A stretch of DNA of 64,000 bases from Acidimicrobiaceae bacterium (GTDB taxonomy: Bacteria; Actinomycetota; Acidimicrobiia; Acidimicrobiales; RAAP-2), in the NCBI GenBank assembly GCA_003132305.1, contig PKXJ01000004.1:86830-150829 (forward strand). Reading direction: 5' to 3'. Shown here in pieces: positions 9,850-18,034 of this stretch. The notes under the pieces are model-generated. The model was not told the origin of the DNA, ran no database searches, and was given only the letters and a program-made list of their open reading frames with translations. The position numbers were made by a program, and so were the translations under genes. Numbering within the stretch: position 1 is the first letter of the stretch; each line of letters begins with the position of its first letter.

Positions 9850-10655
9850 GACGCGAGGGCTAGCTGGCGCGCCACACTGGTCCACTCGGGCCAGAGACGC
9901 ACGGCCCACGGTCCAAAGGGCTCGGTGCTGGTGGCGACGACGCCAATGCCCTCGTCGGCGTTCAGCAACATCAACGAGCCACTTTGACCGAAATGACCGA
10001 AGCTCGCCGGCGGCCAGTCGCCCATCCAGTGTTCTTTGTCGCCGCGTACCTCTGGTCCAATTCCCCACGGGCAGGGGGTGAATCGACCAAAGCCCGGCAC
10101 GATGCCCACAAGGTCAGGCAGGTAGGGCCGAATGAGTCGGTCCCTCGTCTCTCGCGCGATGCCGTCAGGTCGAAGCCACGCCACGGCCAACTTCGCCAGA
10201 TCGTTGGTCGAGCCACTGATCCCAAAAGAGGGTCGATCGAGGAGCGCCGATGACGACATCCCGAGGGGTCGAAAGACTCGGTGTTCCAACCAGTCGGCCG
10301 CGGGACTCTCACCGACAATGGCCTTCACGGCGTAGTCCACGCCGTAGTTGGAGTAGACGCGCCGGGTGGCGATGGGCACCATCGGATCGCCCTCTTCGAG
10401 GCCGAGGCCGCTCGAATGGGAGAAGAGATTGGCGAAGTTCGCGCCTCGGGGTCCCACGCTTTCGCTGTACGCGTGCAGATCCCAGTCGATCTCGACGCCG
10501 AAGGCCATCGCCACGGCCATCTTCGAGACCGAGGCCCAGGGTCGTATCTCGTCGAGATTGCCACTTTCAAGCACGCGCTCGATCACGCCGTCGTGTAAGC
10601 GCAGTACGACGAACGCCGGCGAGCCGGGCCAGGCGTCATCGAGGGGGCTGCTCAC
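9846..10655 (-). CDS. Serine hydrolase of the beta-lactamase / class C PBP family
   Basis: About 269 residues. The catalytic SxxK is SVSK in WASVSKMAVAM; the tyrosine motif is YSNYG; a later FGHFGQSGS segment fits the position of the third (HxG/KTG-like) box. No clear signal peptide is present, so either it acts in the cytoplasm or the true N-terminus differs. The start is taken at GTG 10655 (VSSPLDD), with GAGAG a few bases upstream. The open frame continues to 10814 but would run through cofD on the other strand. It is the first gene of the glycosyltransferase operon. A role as esterase or amidase on the same glycan or its precursor is inference. Confidence 0.78.
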   Translation of the reverse strand: MSSPLDDAWPGSPAFVVLRLHDGVIERVLESGNLDEIRPWASVSKMAVAMAFGVEIDWDLHAYSESVGPRGANFANLFSHSSGLGLEEGDPMVPIATRRVYSNYGVDYAVKAIVGESPAADWLEHRVFRPLGMSSSALLDRPSFGISGSTNDLAKLAVAWLRPDGIARETRDRLIRPYLPDLVGIVPGFGRFTPCPWGIGPEVRGDKEHWMGDWPPASFGHFGQSGSLMLLNADEGIGVVATSTEPFGPWAVRLWPEWTSVARQLALAS

Positions 10656-10694
10656 AACTCTCGATGATACCCAAGCGCCCCTAAGGTTTCGGAA

Positions 10695-11609
10695 GTGATA
10701 ACCGTACTGAGTGGGGGCATCGGAGCAGCCCGACTGATTCGAGCGCTGAGTGGCGTGATCGATCCCACACAGATCACCGCCGTCGTGAACGTCGGCGACG
10801 ATCTCGTGCTGCACGGACTCACCATCTGTCCCGACCTCGACACCATCACCTACACGCTTGCCGGACTGAACAACGACGAACTCGGCTGGGGGCTACGCGA
10901 CGAGACGTGGCGCGTGATGGACGAATTAGATGAACTCGGCGGAGCAGCGTGGTTTCGACTCGGCGATCGCGACCTCGCCACGCATCTCTATCGAAGTCAA
11001 CGTCTGAGCGAAGGCGCCACCAAAACCGAGGTCACCGCCGAGCTGGCCACGCGACTCAGCGTCAACGTGCGCCTGCTGCCCGTCACGAACGATCCGATGG
11101 CCACGGAGTTTGTCACCGACCGCGGACGCCTGACCTTTCAGGAGTACTTCGTGCGCTATCACCACGACGTCGTCGTTACGTCCATCGAGGTCGTCGGCGC
11201 CTCCACGGCGCGCCTGAGTGACGAAGCGAGGCGCGCGCTGCACGACGCCAGTCGTATCGTGATCGCGCCTTCGAATCCCCTGATCTCGATCGACCCGATT
11301 CTCCAAGTTCCGGGCGTGCGAGAGATTCTCCACGAGCGACGAGAGAACGTCGTCGCGGTCTCACCGCTCGTTCAAGGCACGGCGCTGAAGGGTCCCGCCG
11401 ATCGACTCCTTCGTGAACTCGGACACGAGGCGTCCTCGTTGGGCGTCGTTGACTTCTACGAGGGCCTGGTGGGTACGTGGATCATCGACGAAGCCGACGC
11501 GGCCCTCGCCGAGAAGATTCGCGGCCGTGGCGTTCACGTGGAGGTCACCACCACGATCATGGCTGAACCCGACAACGCCGAGCGTCTCGCCAAAGCGGTG
11601 CTCGCGTGA
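10695..11609 (+). CDS. cofD: 2-phospho-L-lactate transferase (coenzyme F420 synthesis)
   Basis: Joins the phospholactyl-type moiety to 7,8-didemethyl-8-hydroxy-5-deazariboflavin (Fo), giving F420-0 or dehydro-F420-0. The 304-residue product starts with the family signature ITVLSGGIGAARLIRAL and has NVGDDLVLHGL, NNDELGWGLRDETW and APSNPLISIDPIL, all typical of CofD/FbiA. The GTG start lies only 39 bases from the divergent serine hydrolase start, so promoters must be compact. It overlaps cofE by 4 bases (GTGA). No cofC or Fo synthase lies in the window. Confidence 0.95.
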   Translation: MITVLSGGIGAARLIRALSGVIDPTQITAVVNVGDDLVLHGLTICPDLDTITYTLAGLNNDELGWGLRDETWRVMDELDELGGAAWFRLGDRDLATHLYRSQRLSEGATKTEVTAELATRLSVNVRLLPVTNDPMATEFVTDRGRLTFQEYFVRYHHDVVVTSIEVVGASTARLSDEARRALHDASRIVIAPSNPLISIDPILQVPGVREILHERRENVVAVSPLVQGTALKGPADRLLRELGHEASSLGVVDFYEGLVGTWIIDEADAALAEKIRGRGVHVEVTTTIMAEPDNAERLAKAVLA

Positions 11610-12316
11610 GTGAACTGCGTCTCGTGGCGCTCGCCTCCAGCGTAAAAGTGCAACGCGACGACGACCTCGTGACGTTGCTGCTCGACGCCGTGTCGAGCGC
11701 TGGCGAAGAGTTGCGCCACCACGATCTCCTCATCGTCACCAGCAAAGTCGTGTCGAAATCCGAAGGTCAAGTTGTGGCCTTTGACGGCTCCGAGCGGCAC
11801 AAAGTCGCCATCGTCGAACAAGAGTCCGTGCGCGTCCTACGTCGCCGTGGGCCCCTTCGCATCACCGAGACGCGACAGGGCTTCATCAACGCCAACGCGG
11901 GCGTGGACCTTTCTAATACCGACGAGGGGACCGCGGTGCTTCTACCGAAGGACGCCGATCGTTCGGCGCGTCGAATCCAAAGTGACGTCGCGCGACGAAC
12001 GGGCGTCGAGGTCGCAATTCTGATTACCGACACCTTTGGTCGCGTCTGGCGCCAAGGCGTCACCGACGTGGCGCTGGGATCAGCGGGACTCGTACCGTTA
12101 CTGGATCTGCGGGGCACGTTCGACGCGAACGGCCGACTCCTCGAAGCCACCGAGGTCGCCATCGCCGACGAGATCGCTGGCGCGGCGAATTTGGTTCTGC
12201 ACAAGGCGGCGGGAACGCCCTTCGCGCTGGTGCGGGGTCTCGACGAGTCGTTCTTTGGACCGGGCTCTATTCAAGAGAACATCGTTCGAACCAAGAACGA
12301 CGATCTCTTTCGCTAG
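11606..12316 (+). CDS. cofE: Coenzyme F420-0:L-glutamate ligase
   Basis: Adds L-glutamates to F420-0 using GTP. The 236-residue product covers only the CofE domain: TSKVVSKSEGQ, TRQGFINANAGVDLSN and ITDTFGRVWRQGVTDVALG are present. The C-terminal flavin/nitroreductase-like domain of mycobacterial FbiB, which reduces the dehydro intermediate, is absent and would have to be encoded elsewhere. It is translationally coupled to cofD and faces the nucleotide-sugar pyrophosphorylase gene, whose stop begins at the very next base (TAGCTAG). Confidence 0.95.
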   Translation: MSELRLVALASSVKVQRDDDLVTLLLDAVSSAGEELRHHDLLIVTSKVVSKSEGQVVAFDGSERHKVAIVEQESVRVLRRRGPLRITETRQGFINANAGVDLSNTDEGTAVLLPKDADRSARRIQSDVARRTGVEVAILITDTFGRVWRQGVTDVALGSAGLVPLLDLRGTFDANGRLLEATEVAIADEIAGAANLVLHKAAGTPFALVRGLDESFFGPGSIQENIVRTKNDDLFR

Positions 12317-13342
12317 CTAGACCCCGCCGAGTCGCACGTCGCCCGACAGGCGCGAGTCCGACGCCACGTGCTCTTTCGCGCCCACGACACACGTCGGACC
12401 GAGGATCGAGCTCGTGCCAATGACGGCCTCGGGCCCGATGATGGACGAGCGAATCTCGCAGCCACTCTGCACGACGGCGCCGGGCAAGAGCACCGAGTCT
12501 TCCAAGATCACGTCCGCGCCCACGACGCACTCTCGGTCGACGACGCTGTGGCGAAGCGTCGCGCTCGCGTCAACGGTGGCCGAGGGGCTTCGCCACGATC
12601 CATCGACCACGCCTTGGAAGTCGTGTTGATGGTTGCGACCCTTGAGAACGTCAACGTTGGCTTGCAGGTAGAGCTGCGGCGTGCCAGTGTCCAGCCAGTA
12701 CCCGTCGTCCGAGAGGGCGTAGAGCGCGTTCGCGGCGGCCAGCGCGGGGAAGGTCACTCGTTCGATGCTGACGGGTCCCGTGGGCGCGATGCGATCTAAC
12801 GCGCGCGGCTCGAAGACGTAGGTGCCGGCGTTGATGAGATTCGTCGGCGCTTCGCCGGGCGGCGGTTTCTCGACGAACTCCAACACGCGGCCGTCTTCGG
12901 CCGTCGGCACCACGCCAAAGTGTGAGGGGTCTTCGACGGGGTGCAACGCAATGGTCACCTCGGCGCCGCTCTCGCGGTGAAAGTTCAAGAGCCGGGTGAC
13001 GTCGAGGTCGGTCACGACGTCACCGTTCACGACGAGAAACGTCTCGTCGATGCCGGCGAAAGTCGAGGCAAATCGAATCGCGCCCGCGGTGTCGAGGGGC
13101 TCCTGCTCGACGGCGTAGGTCACGCGCACGCCCGAGATGAGGTTCGAGGGATAAGCCTCGGTGAAACGGTCGGGCAGATATCCCAGCGAGAGCACGGCGT
13201 CGGTGACGCCGTGGCGCGCCAGGGCCCCGAGCACGCACTCAATCATGGGCACCCCCACGAGCGGCAACATCTGCTTGGGCGTTTCGTAGGTCAAGGGACG
13301 TAGTCGTGTCCCCTTACCACCGACCAGGATGATCGACTGCAA
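12317..13342 (-). CDS. NDP-sugar pyrophosphorylase (mannose-1-P guanylyltransferase-like)
   Basis: A 341-residue protein. The N-terminal nucleotidyltransferase domain has GGKGTRLRPLT at residues 8-18, the PKQMLPL lysine motif and VVNGDVVTDLD. The C-terminal third is a left-handed beta-helix of hexapeptide-like repeats (VVGADVILEDSVLLPGAVVQ). Enzymes of this architecture next to F420 genes in actinobacteria are annotated as ManB/ManC-type mannose-1-phosphate guanylyltransferases; the exact nucleotide and sugar are not certain. It would supply activated sugar to the glycosyltransferases encoded nearby. Its ATG lies 3 bases after the preceding gene, so the two are probably co-transcribed. Confidence 0.85.
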   Translation of the reverse strand: MQSIILVGGKGTRLRPLTYETPKQMLPLVGVPMIECVLGALARHGVTDAVLSLGYLPDRFTEAYPSNLISGVRVTYAVEQEPLDTAGAIRFASTFAGIDETFLVVNGDVVTDLDVTRLLNFHRESGAEVTIALHPVEDPSHFGVVPTAEDGRVLEFVEKPPPGEAPTNLINAGTYVFEPRALDRIAPTGPVSIERVTFPALAAANALYALSDDGYWLDTGTPQLYLQANVDVLKGRNHQHDFQGVVDGSWRSPSATVDASATLRHSVVDRECVVGADVILEDSVLLPGAVVQSGCEIRSSIIGPEAVIGTSSILGPTCVVGAKEHVASDSRLSGDVRLGGV

Positions 13343-13345
13343 CGA

Positions 13346-14119
13346 TCAGCCCTTGGTCGTGGTGGTCGTACTCGCGGTGGTGGTCGTCGTCGGGGCCGTC
13401 GTCGGCGTCGCGACGGTGGTGGTCGTGGACGTAATGGCGGCCGCGAACATGGCGTCAACCGTCGTCGTTGTGGGCGCCGAGGGCGCGACACCCGTGGGCT
13501 CGAAGGCCATCGTCACACGAAGATCATTGACGAATTTGATCTTGGCGGGATTCGTCGTGATCGTGGGTTTCTTCTGGGCCAACGTCGTCCAATAGGCGTA
13601 CACAACCTTGCCTTTCTTCCCGGGGTACTTCGACTTCGCCGAGCACGTGGCACCGTTTTTGTAGGTGGTTTTGGGATTCGCGACGCCCGTCGCCGTGGGC
13701 ACGCCGAGCTCGCTCGAACTCACTACCAGTCCGGGGTACTCGGACGCGAACTGCTTCAAAGTCGCGTTGTTTCCGGCATCGGCGGCGGAGGCTGGCGTCA
13801 GTTTGACGACGTTGTCGTTTTGAACCGTGAAGCCGCCCTTGAAGGTCGGGTCCGTGTTCAGGTACGCCAATTTCTGGCCACAGTACTGTATCGACAGTCC
13901 GGCGTACAGCGTCGTGCCGATCTTCGGCGCGACCGCCGTGGAGTGCTTCTTCACCGGGTTCTGGTACTCAAAGCGCGAGTAGACCGTCAACGCGAGTCCC
14001 AGGACGACGATGACCGCGAGCACTCCGTAGTAGTTCCCCGGACGAGATTTTTGGTAGGCCTTGCCGCCACCCGCGGCGCCCACCCTACTTACCCACTTAC
14101 CTGATGTGCTTTTCGCCAC
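13346..14119 (-). CDS. Membrane-anchored protein with Thr-rich C-terminal tail, function unknown
   Basis: A 257-residue protein: about 28 basic/Gly-rich cytoplasmic residues, one transmembrane helix (YGVLAVIVVLGLALTVYSRF), an extracytoplasmic domain of about 140 residues with two cysteines (in IQYCGQKL and GATCSAKS) that could form a disulfide, and a tail of about 50 residues dominated by Thr, Ala and Pro. I do not recognise the domain. Starts at GTG 14119, 41 bases downstream of the tRNA gene on the same strand. The tail resembles glycosylated wall-spanning linkers; that is inference. Probably co-transcribed with the pyrophosphorylase gene. Confidence 0.7.
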   Translation of the reverse strand: MAKSTSGKWVSRVGAAGGGKAYQKSRPGNYYGVLAVIVVLGLALTVYSRFEYQNPVKKHSTAVAPKIGTTLYAGLSIQYCGQKLAYLNTDPTFKGGFTVQNDNVVKLTPASAADAGNNATLKQFASEYPGLVVSSSELGVPTATGVANPKTTYKNGATCSAKSKYPGKKGKVVYAYWTTLAQKKPTITTNPAKIKFVNDLRVTMAFEPTGVAPSAPTTTTVDAMFAAAITSTTTTVATPTTAPTTTTTASTTTTTKG

Positions 14120-14160
14120 CCTACAACGCTACTAAATAATGAGTAAGGGTCCTCGCTGCG

Positions 14161-14234
14161 TAGGGGCGAAGGGACTCGAACCCTCACTGGAGGCGGTTTA
14201 AGCGCCTTGCCTCTGCCAATTGGGCTACGCCCCC
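14161..14234 (-). tRNA. tRNA with anticodon UAA (Leu-type codon), short variable loop
   Basis: Folding the minus strand by eye gives a complete 74-base cloverleaf: 7-bp acceptor with a G1-U72 wobble, U8-A9, a 3-bp D stem (GCC/GGC) with GG in the loop, anticodon stem AGGCG/CGCCT with loop CTTAAAC (anticodon UAA), a 5-base variable loop CCAGT, T stem GAGGG/CCCTT with loop TTCGAGT, and discriminator A73. CCA is not encoded. UAA reads the leucine codon UUA, and A73 plus the 3-bp D stem fit tRNA-Leu, but bacterial tRNA-Leu normally has a long variable arm, which is missing here. The amino acid identity is therefore open. It lies directly upstream of the Thr-rich protein gene. Confidence 0.85.
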
Positions 14235-14311
14235 ACGCAACAGGGTCGCGCCGTAACGCTAACGCATTGTTACGATTTCGCGGAACGCCAAGATTTCTTG
14301 TGTCCACTAAC

Positions 14312-14324
14312 TAGGCTGGTTCTA
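14312..14324 (+). promoter_or_regulatory. Possible -10 element giving a leaderless mRNA
   Basis: TAGGCT at 14312-14317 lies 6 bases before the ATG of the NlpC/P60 gene, so transcription would start at or next to the start codon. No Shine-Dalgarno sequence precedes the ATG. The -35 region is not convincing. Confidence 0.3.
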
Positions 14325-15493
14325 TGTTTCGCGTGCGTCGTCGGGGCACGACTCGAACTACTCCCCTTGTGCTTTTGGCGGTACTCACCGCTTCGTGGCT
14401 CTTCCTACCCACCTCGGCCAGCGCGAGTTCGATTGCCGTCACTCAAAAGCAGATCTCCGATCTCTCGGCGGCCCTCTCGCGTCAGGAGATGCGCAGCGAA
14501 GTCACTTCGAATCAATACGACGCGGAGAAGGGCAATCTGGCGTCCATCAACACCAACATTGTCAATCTCCAAACCCAGGAGGCGCAGAAACGCGCCGCCG
14601 CCAAAGCCACCTCGAAGAAGCTGGTCGTCGCGGTCGTTCGCGCCTACGTGCTTGGCGCGGCCGGCACGCAGGGACTCTCGTTGTTCAATCAAAACGTCAC
14701 CAAGGCCGACGCCACCAAGGTCTACCAAGACCGGGTGATCGGCAACCTCAACACACTGGTCAAGACCTACGAGCGTGAGCAGACGTCCCTGCAGAACACC
14801 GTCGCCAAAGTCGCCGCGCAGCGCGCCAAAGCACAACACGCGACGTACGAACTAAAGGGTCTGCTCGAGCAGAACATCCAACTCCAAAACGCCACGCAGG
14901 CGACCCTCGACACCGTGACGGCCCGACTCAAGGGCGAGATCATTACCTACGAGGTGAGTGCGGGTGTGACGGCCGCCAAGGCGAAGAACACCGCCGGCGA
15001 AGAGCAGGCCATCGCGGCGGCGTCGGCGGTGGGGGGCCAGAGTGCCGCCAACGAAGTCATCGACGCCATCCAGGCCGCGATCGCGACGCCCACGATCGCC
15101 GAAGTGGGAAGTTCGGCCCAGGGCGACAAGGCCGTGCAGTACGCCAAATCCCAGATCGGCGTGCCCTACGTCTGGGGCGGCGAGACGGCGGGCGTGGGCT
15201 TTGACTGTTCGGGTCTCGTCCAGTGGGCCTGGGCGAAAGCGGGAATAACCATCCCGCGCACCACCGAGTCCCAGTACCCGGACATGATTCACGTGACCTT
15301 CACCGAGCTCCAGCCGGGCGACCTGCTGTTCTACTACAACCTTGACGGTGACCACGTCGTCGATCACGTCGTGATGTACGTGGGTAGTGGCCCCTGGGGC
15401 GTCGACACGACGATCGCCGCCGCGCACTCCGGAACCACCGTCGCGCTCGCTCCCCTCTTCACCTCCGGACTCTACGGGGCCGCGCGCCCCTAG
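14324..15493 (+). CDS. Secreted NlpC/P60 peptidoglycan endopeptidase
   Basis: A 389-residue exported hydrolase related to RipA/RipC. The signal peptide is at residues 1 to about 35 (basic start, then PLVLLAVLTASWLFL, cut near SASAS). A long coiled coil of about 200 residues rich in Gln, Ala and Lys follows; in relatives this part is regulated by FtsEX or wall contact. The C-terminal NlpC/P60 domain begins at AVQYAKSQIGVPYVWGG and has the catalytic Cys in FDCSGLVQWAW and His in DHVVMYVG. It should cut the stem peptide during cell separation. A GT2 gene follows 9 bases later. Confidence 0.92.
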   Translation: MFRVRRRGTTRTTPLVLLAVLTASWLFLPTSASASSIAVTQKQISDLSAALSRQEMRSEVTSNQYDAEKGNLASINTNIVNLQTQEAQKRAAAKATSKKLVVAVVRAYVLGAAGTQGLSLFNQNVTKADATKVYQDRVIGNLNTLVKTYEREQTSLQNTVAKVAAQRAKAQHATYELKGLLEQNIQLQNATQATLDTVTARLKGEIITYEVSAGVTAAKAKNTAGEEQAIAAASAVGGQSAANEVIDAIQAAIATPTIAEVGSSAQGDKAVQYAKSQIGVPYVWGGETAGVGFDCSGLVQWAWAKAGITIPRTTESQYPDMIHVTFTELQPGDLLFYYNLDGDHVVDHVVMYVGSGPWGVDTTIAAAHSGTTVALAPLFTSGLYGAARP

Positions 15494-15502
15494 GGCGACC
15501 AC

Positions 15503-16435
15503 GTGACGCTCACGCTCTCTCTCATCATCCCGGCCTACAACGAAGCCGAGCGGTTGGCCTTGGGTTTCGAACGCCTCCGACCCACGTTGCAGTCCCTCGA
15601 TCCGTCCACGGTGGAAGTCATCGTGATCGACGACGGCTCGAGCGACGACACCTTGGAGCGCGCGCGAGAAACTTACGGCCACTTGGAACACGCCCTCTTT
15701 GTTCGACAGCCCACCAACCTTGGTAAGGGCGCGGCGCTACGACTCGGCATCGCGCTCGCGAGCGGAACCTACGTCGTCACCGTCGACGCCGACATGGCGA
15801 TTGACCCACGACGACTCCCCGACTTCGTCGCGGCCCTGGACGACGCCGCGCTCGTGCCGGGTTCGCGGGCTCTCTCGGGTGACATCAAGTACGACTCGCG
15901 GCTTCGCACGTTCGCCGGAGCAGCGTACAACCGCCTGGTGCGCCACTACACGGGCACCACGCTTCGTGACACGCAGTGTGGTTGTAAGGGTTTCCAGCTC
16001 GGACCGGCGCGACTCCTGGCGCTGCTCGCCATGATCGACGGATTCGCCTTGGACGTGGAGTTTCTCTACCTCGCCGACCAACTAGAACTGAGCGTGCGTC
16101 CGCTCCTCGTGACTTGGCAGGACGTACGAGGCTCGTCGGTTCGACCGGGTCACGACGCGTGGGCCATGATCCGTGACATCCGGGGCCTCAAGAAGACCCG
16201 CTACGAGAACCCGGTCGTCGAACTTCCGGTGTCGGTAACGGCCAACGACGTCGCCGCGCTGGCGAAAGAAGCTCGCCTCCTCGGTCTCGTCATCGCGAGA
16301 AACGCCGTCGACGCCCTGCTCGTCCTCGGTCGTGACGGCGCGCTGGGCGGGTTGGGTATTGCTGGCGCCTTAGGAGGAACCCTGCGCACGGCTCGCCTCG
16401 AGGAGCTGCGCGGACGAACGTACGAGGCCGTCTAG
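15503..16435 (+). CDS. GT2 polyprenyl-phosphate glycosyltransferase (dolichyl-P-glucosyl/mannosyltransferase-like)
   Basis: A 310-residue family 2 glycosyltransferase. It has LSLIIPAYNEAERL at the start, IDDGSSDDT, NLGKGAALRLG, and the metal-binding VTVDADMAID, then the QCGCKGF loop typical of enzymes that put a hexose on polyprenyl phosphate (ALG5/DPM-like). The final 60 residues (from about residue 245) are an Ala/Leu/Gly-rich extension that may associate with the membrane. GTG start 15503. The product would feed extracytoplasmic glycosylation. Its TAG stop shares the palindrome CTAG with the stop of the convergent GNAT gene. Confidence 0.87.
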   Translation: MTLTLSLIIPAYNEAERLALGFERLRPTLQSLDPSTVEVIVIDDGSSDDTLERARETYGHLEHALFVRQPTNLGKGAALRLGIALASGTYVVTVDADMAIDPRRLPDFVAALDDAALVPGSRALSGDIKYDSRLRTFAGAAYNRLVRHYTGTTLRDTQCGCKGFQLGPARLLALLAMIDGFALDVEFLYLADQLELSVRPLLVTWQDVRGSSVRPGHDAWAMIRDIRGLKKTRYENPVVELPVSVTANDVAALAKEARLLGLVIARNAVDALLVLGRDGALGGLGIAGALGGTLRTARLEELRGRTYEAV

Positions 16436-17061
16436 TCGCGACGCGGCAACAGCCAGTCCGTGACGAGTTCGGGTGCGCGATCGCTCCACTCTTCGGCGGT
16501 AATGGCGTAGCGCGCGTGGTCTTCCCAGGCGCCGTCAATCTCGAGGTAACGCTCCGAGATTCCTTCAATTCGCAGTGCGAGTTTTTCGACCACACGGCGT
16601 GACGAGGCGTTTCGAGGAATGATGTTGATCTCCACGCGGTGCAGGCGAAGTGACTCGAAGGCGTACTGCAGCATCGTGACGACGGCTTCGGGCATGAGTC
16701 CCTGGCCGGCGACCGCCTCGTCGATCCAGTAACCGATGTAGGCCGACTGGAGGGGCCCGCGCTGAATCGACGAGAGCGTGATCTCACCAACGAAGCGACC
16801 CTCGACGAAGATCCCAAAACCAAAGCCCGTGCCGATCTGTCGTTCACGTTCTCGAATCGCGCAACGGCTCACAAAACTGCGGTGATCCTCCGCCAAGTGC
16901 GTGGCGTGGGCCGAGCGCGGCTCCCACTTCAAAAGCCAGTCCCGACAGCGTGTACGCACCTCGTACCACGGCTCGTAGTCCGGCTCGCTCATCGTGCGCA
17001 GCACGATCCGTCGCCCGTGCAAGGTGATGGGCGAATAGACGGCGCTTCGAGTCGTTACCAT
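16432..17061 (-). CDS. GNAT N-acetyltransferase, RimJ/RimL type
   Basis: A 209-residue acetyltransferase. It opens with LHGRRIVLRTMSEPDYEPW, has the strand-rich core YIGYWIDEAVAGQGLMPEA (acetyl-CoA pyrophosphate loop, here AGQGLM) and the RVEINIIPRNASSRRVVEKL motif of RimJ/RimL-like enzymes that acetylate N-termini of ribosomal proteins or small molecules. Substrate unknown. ATG 17061. The gene stands alone between a convergent GT2 gene and ppx. Confidence 0.85.
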   Translation of the reverse strand: MVTTRSAVYSPITLHGRRIVLRTMSEPDYEPWYEVRTRCRDWLLKWEPRSAHATHLAEDHRSFVSRCAIRERERQIGTGFGFGIFVEGRFVGEITLSSIQRGPLQSAYIGYWIDEAVAGQGLMPEAVVTMLQYAFESLRLHRVEINIIPRNASSRRVVEKLALRIEGISERYLEIDGAWEDHARYAITAEEWSDRAPELVTDWLLPRRD

Positions 17062-17110
17062 GAGCGAGTTCTCACCCCTCCATCGTTACAGGTCAGCGAC
17101 ACGCGCGCAA

Positions 17111-18034
17111 TCAAGGGGCCAGTAGCGAACTCGTTATCCCGTCAAGAATGTCGTTCTCCGAACTCAAAAGCTGTTCCACCTTGAAGCGTTCCATCACGGC
17201 GTCCAGGATATAGAGCCCCGCCGGCAAGACGTCCTCTCGTCCGAGCACCATCCCCGGGTGTGTAAGTCGCTCTTCGGGTGACTCTCGGGCGAGTAGGTCT
17301 CGCCAGTGCTGCACGGTCGTTCGCGAGAGCACTCGATGATGGACCACGTCGCGGTCGTAGTTCGCTTGTCCCGCGTCAAGTTGGGCGAGAGCCGCGACCG
17401 TTCCCGCCAGCCCGACGAGCCGTACGTTCGCTACTACTTCTTGAAACACGGGGACGGCGTCGAAAGCTCGGTCCAGTTCCAGCTCGATCATCGACTTCGT
17501 GACGGTGTCGCTCTCGGAGGTGACGACGCCTCGACCAAGCGCGCGCTCGGTGACCCGCACGCAACCAAGTTGCATTGAGTGACTGAACAGCACTCCATCG
17601 AGTTCGACCGCCAGTTCGGTCGATCCTCCGCCGACGTCGACGATCATGGTGGGTGTTTCGACTTTACCGAGATCGCCGCTCGCGCCGGCGTACGAGTACG
17701 CCGCCTCTTCGTCGCCGTGAAGAGTCTTCGCGACAAAGCCCGCGATGTCGTGCGCCCTTTCGAGAAACGCTGATCCGTTCGTCGCGTCGCGCACCGCCGA
17801 CGTTGCGACGAGTAGTCCCCTGGTAACGCTCGCGTCGTCACACCTTTCGCGGTACGTTTGGAGCACTCGAAAGGTTCGATCCATCGCCTCGGGTAACAGT
17901 GAACCCGACGCGTCGACGCCCTGGCTGAGCCGCGTGATATGCATCTCTCTCACTAACGCGCGGCCCTCACCGTCGACGATGAGGGTTCGCGTGGAGTTGC
18001 TCCCGCAGTCAATGGCGGCCACCGCGTTAGCCAC
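17111..18034 (-). CDS. ppx: Exopolyphosphatase / pppGpp phosphohydrolase (Ppx/GppA family)
   Basis: A 307-residue ASKHA-fold phosphatase. It begins with the phosphate-1 motif AAIDCGSNSTRTLIVD and has the second motif MIVDVGGGSTELAV. The length matches the short actinobacterial Ppx1 type, which lacks the C-terminal HD domain of E. coli Ppx. It hydrolyses polyphosphate and possibly pppGpp. The GTG start at 18034 overlaps the stop of the DUF501 gene by 8 bases. It ends the run eno-ftsB-DUF501-ppx. Confidence 0.92.
   Translation of the reverse strand: MANAVAAIDCGSNSTRTLIVDGEGRALVREMHITRLSQGVDASGSLLPEAMDRTFRVLQTYRERCDDASVTRGLLVATSAVRDATNGSAFLERAHDIAGFVAKTLHGDEEAAYSYAGASGDLGKVETPTMIVDVGGGSTELAVELDGVLFSHSMQLGCVRVTERALGRGVVTSESDTVTKSMIELELDRAFDAVPVFQEVVANVRLVGLAGTVAALAQLDAGQANYDRDVVHHRVLSRTTVQHWRDLLARESPEERLTHPGMVLGREDVLPAGLYILDAVMERFKVEQLLSSENDILDGITSSLLAP

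Noticed and set aside
14852-15691. A 279-residue minus-strand open frame over the NlpC/P60 gene
   Set aside because: It lies against a signal-peptide hydrolase with intact catalytic residues, and has only Arg/Gly/Asp-rich low-complexity sequence.
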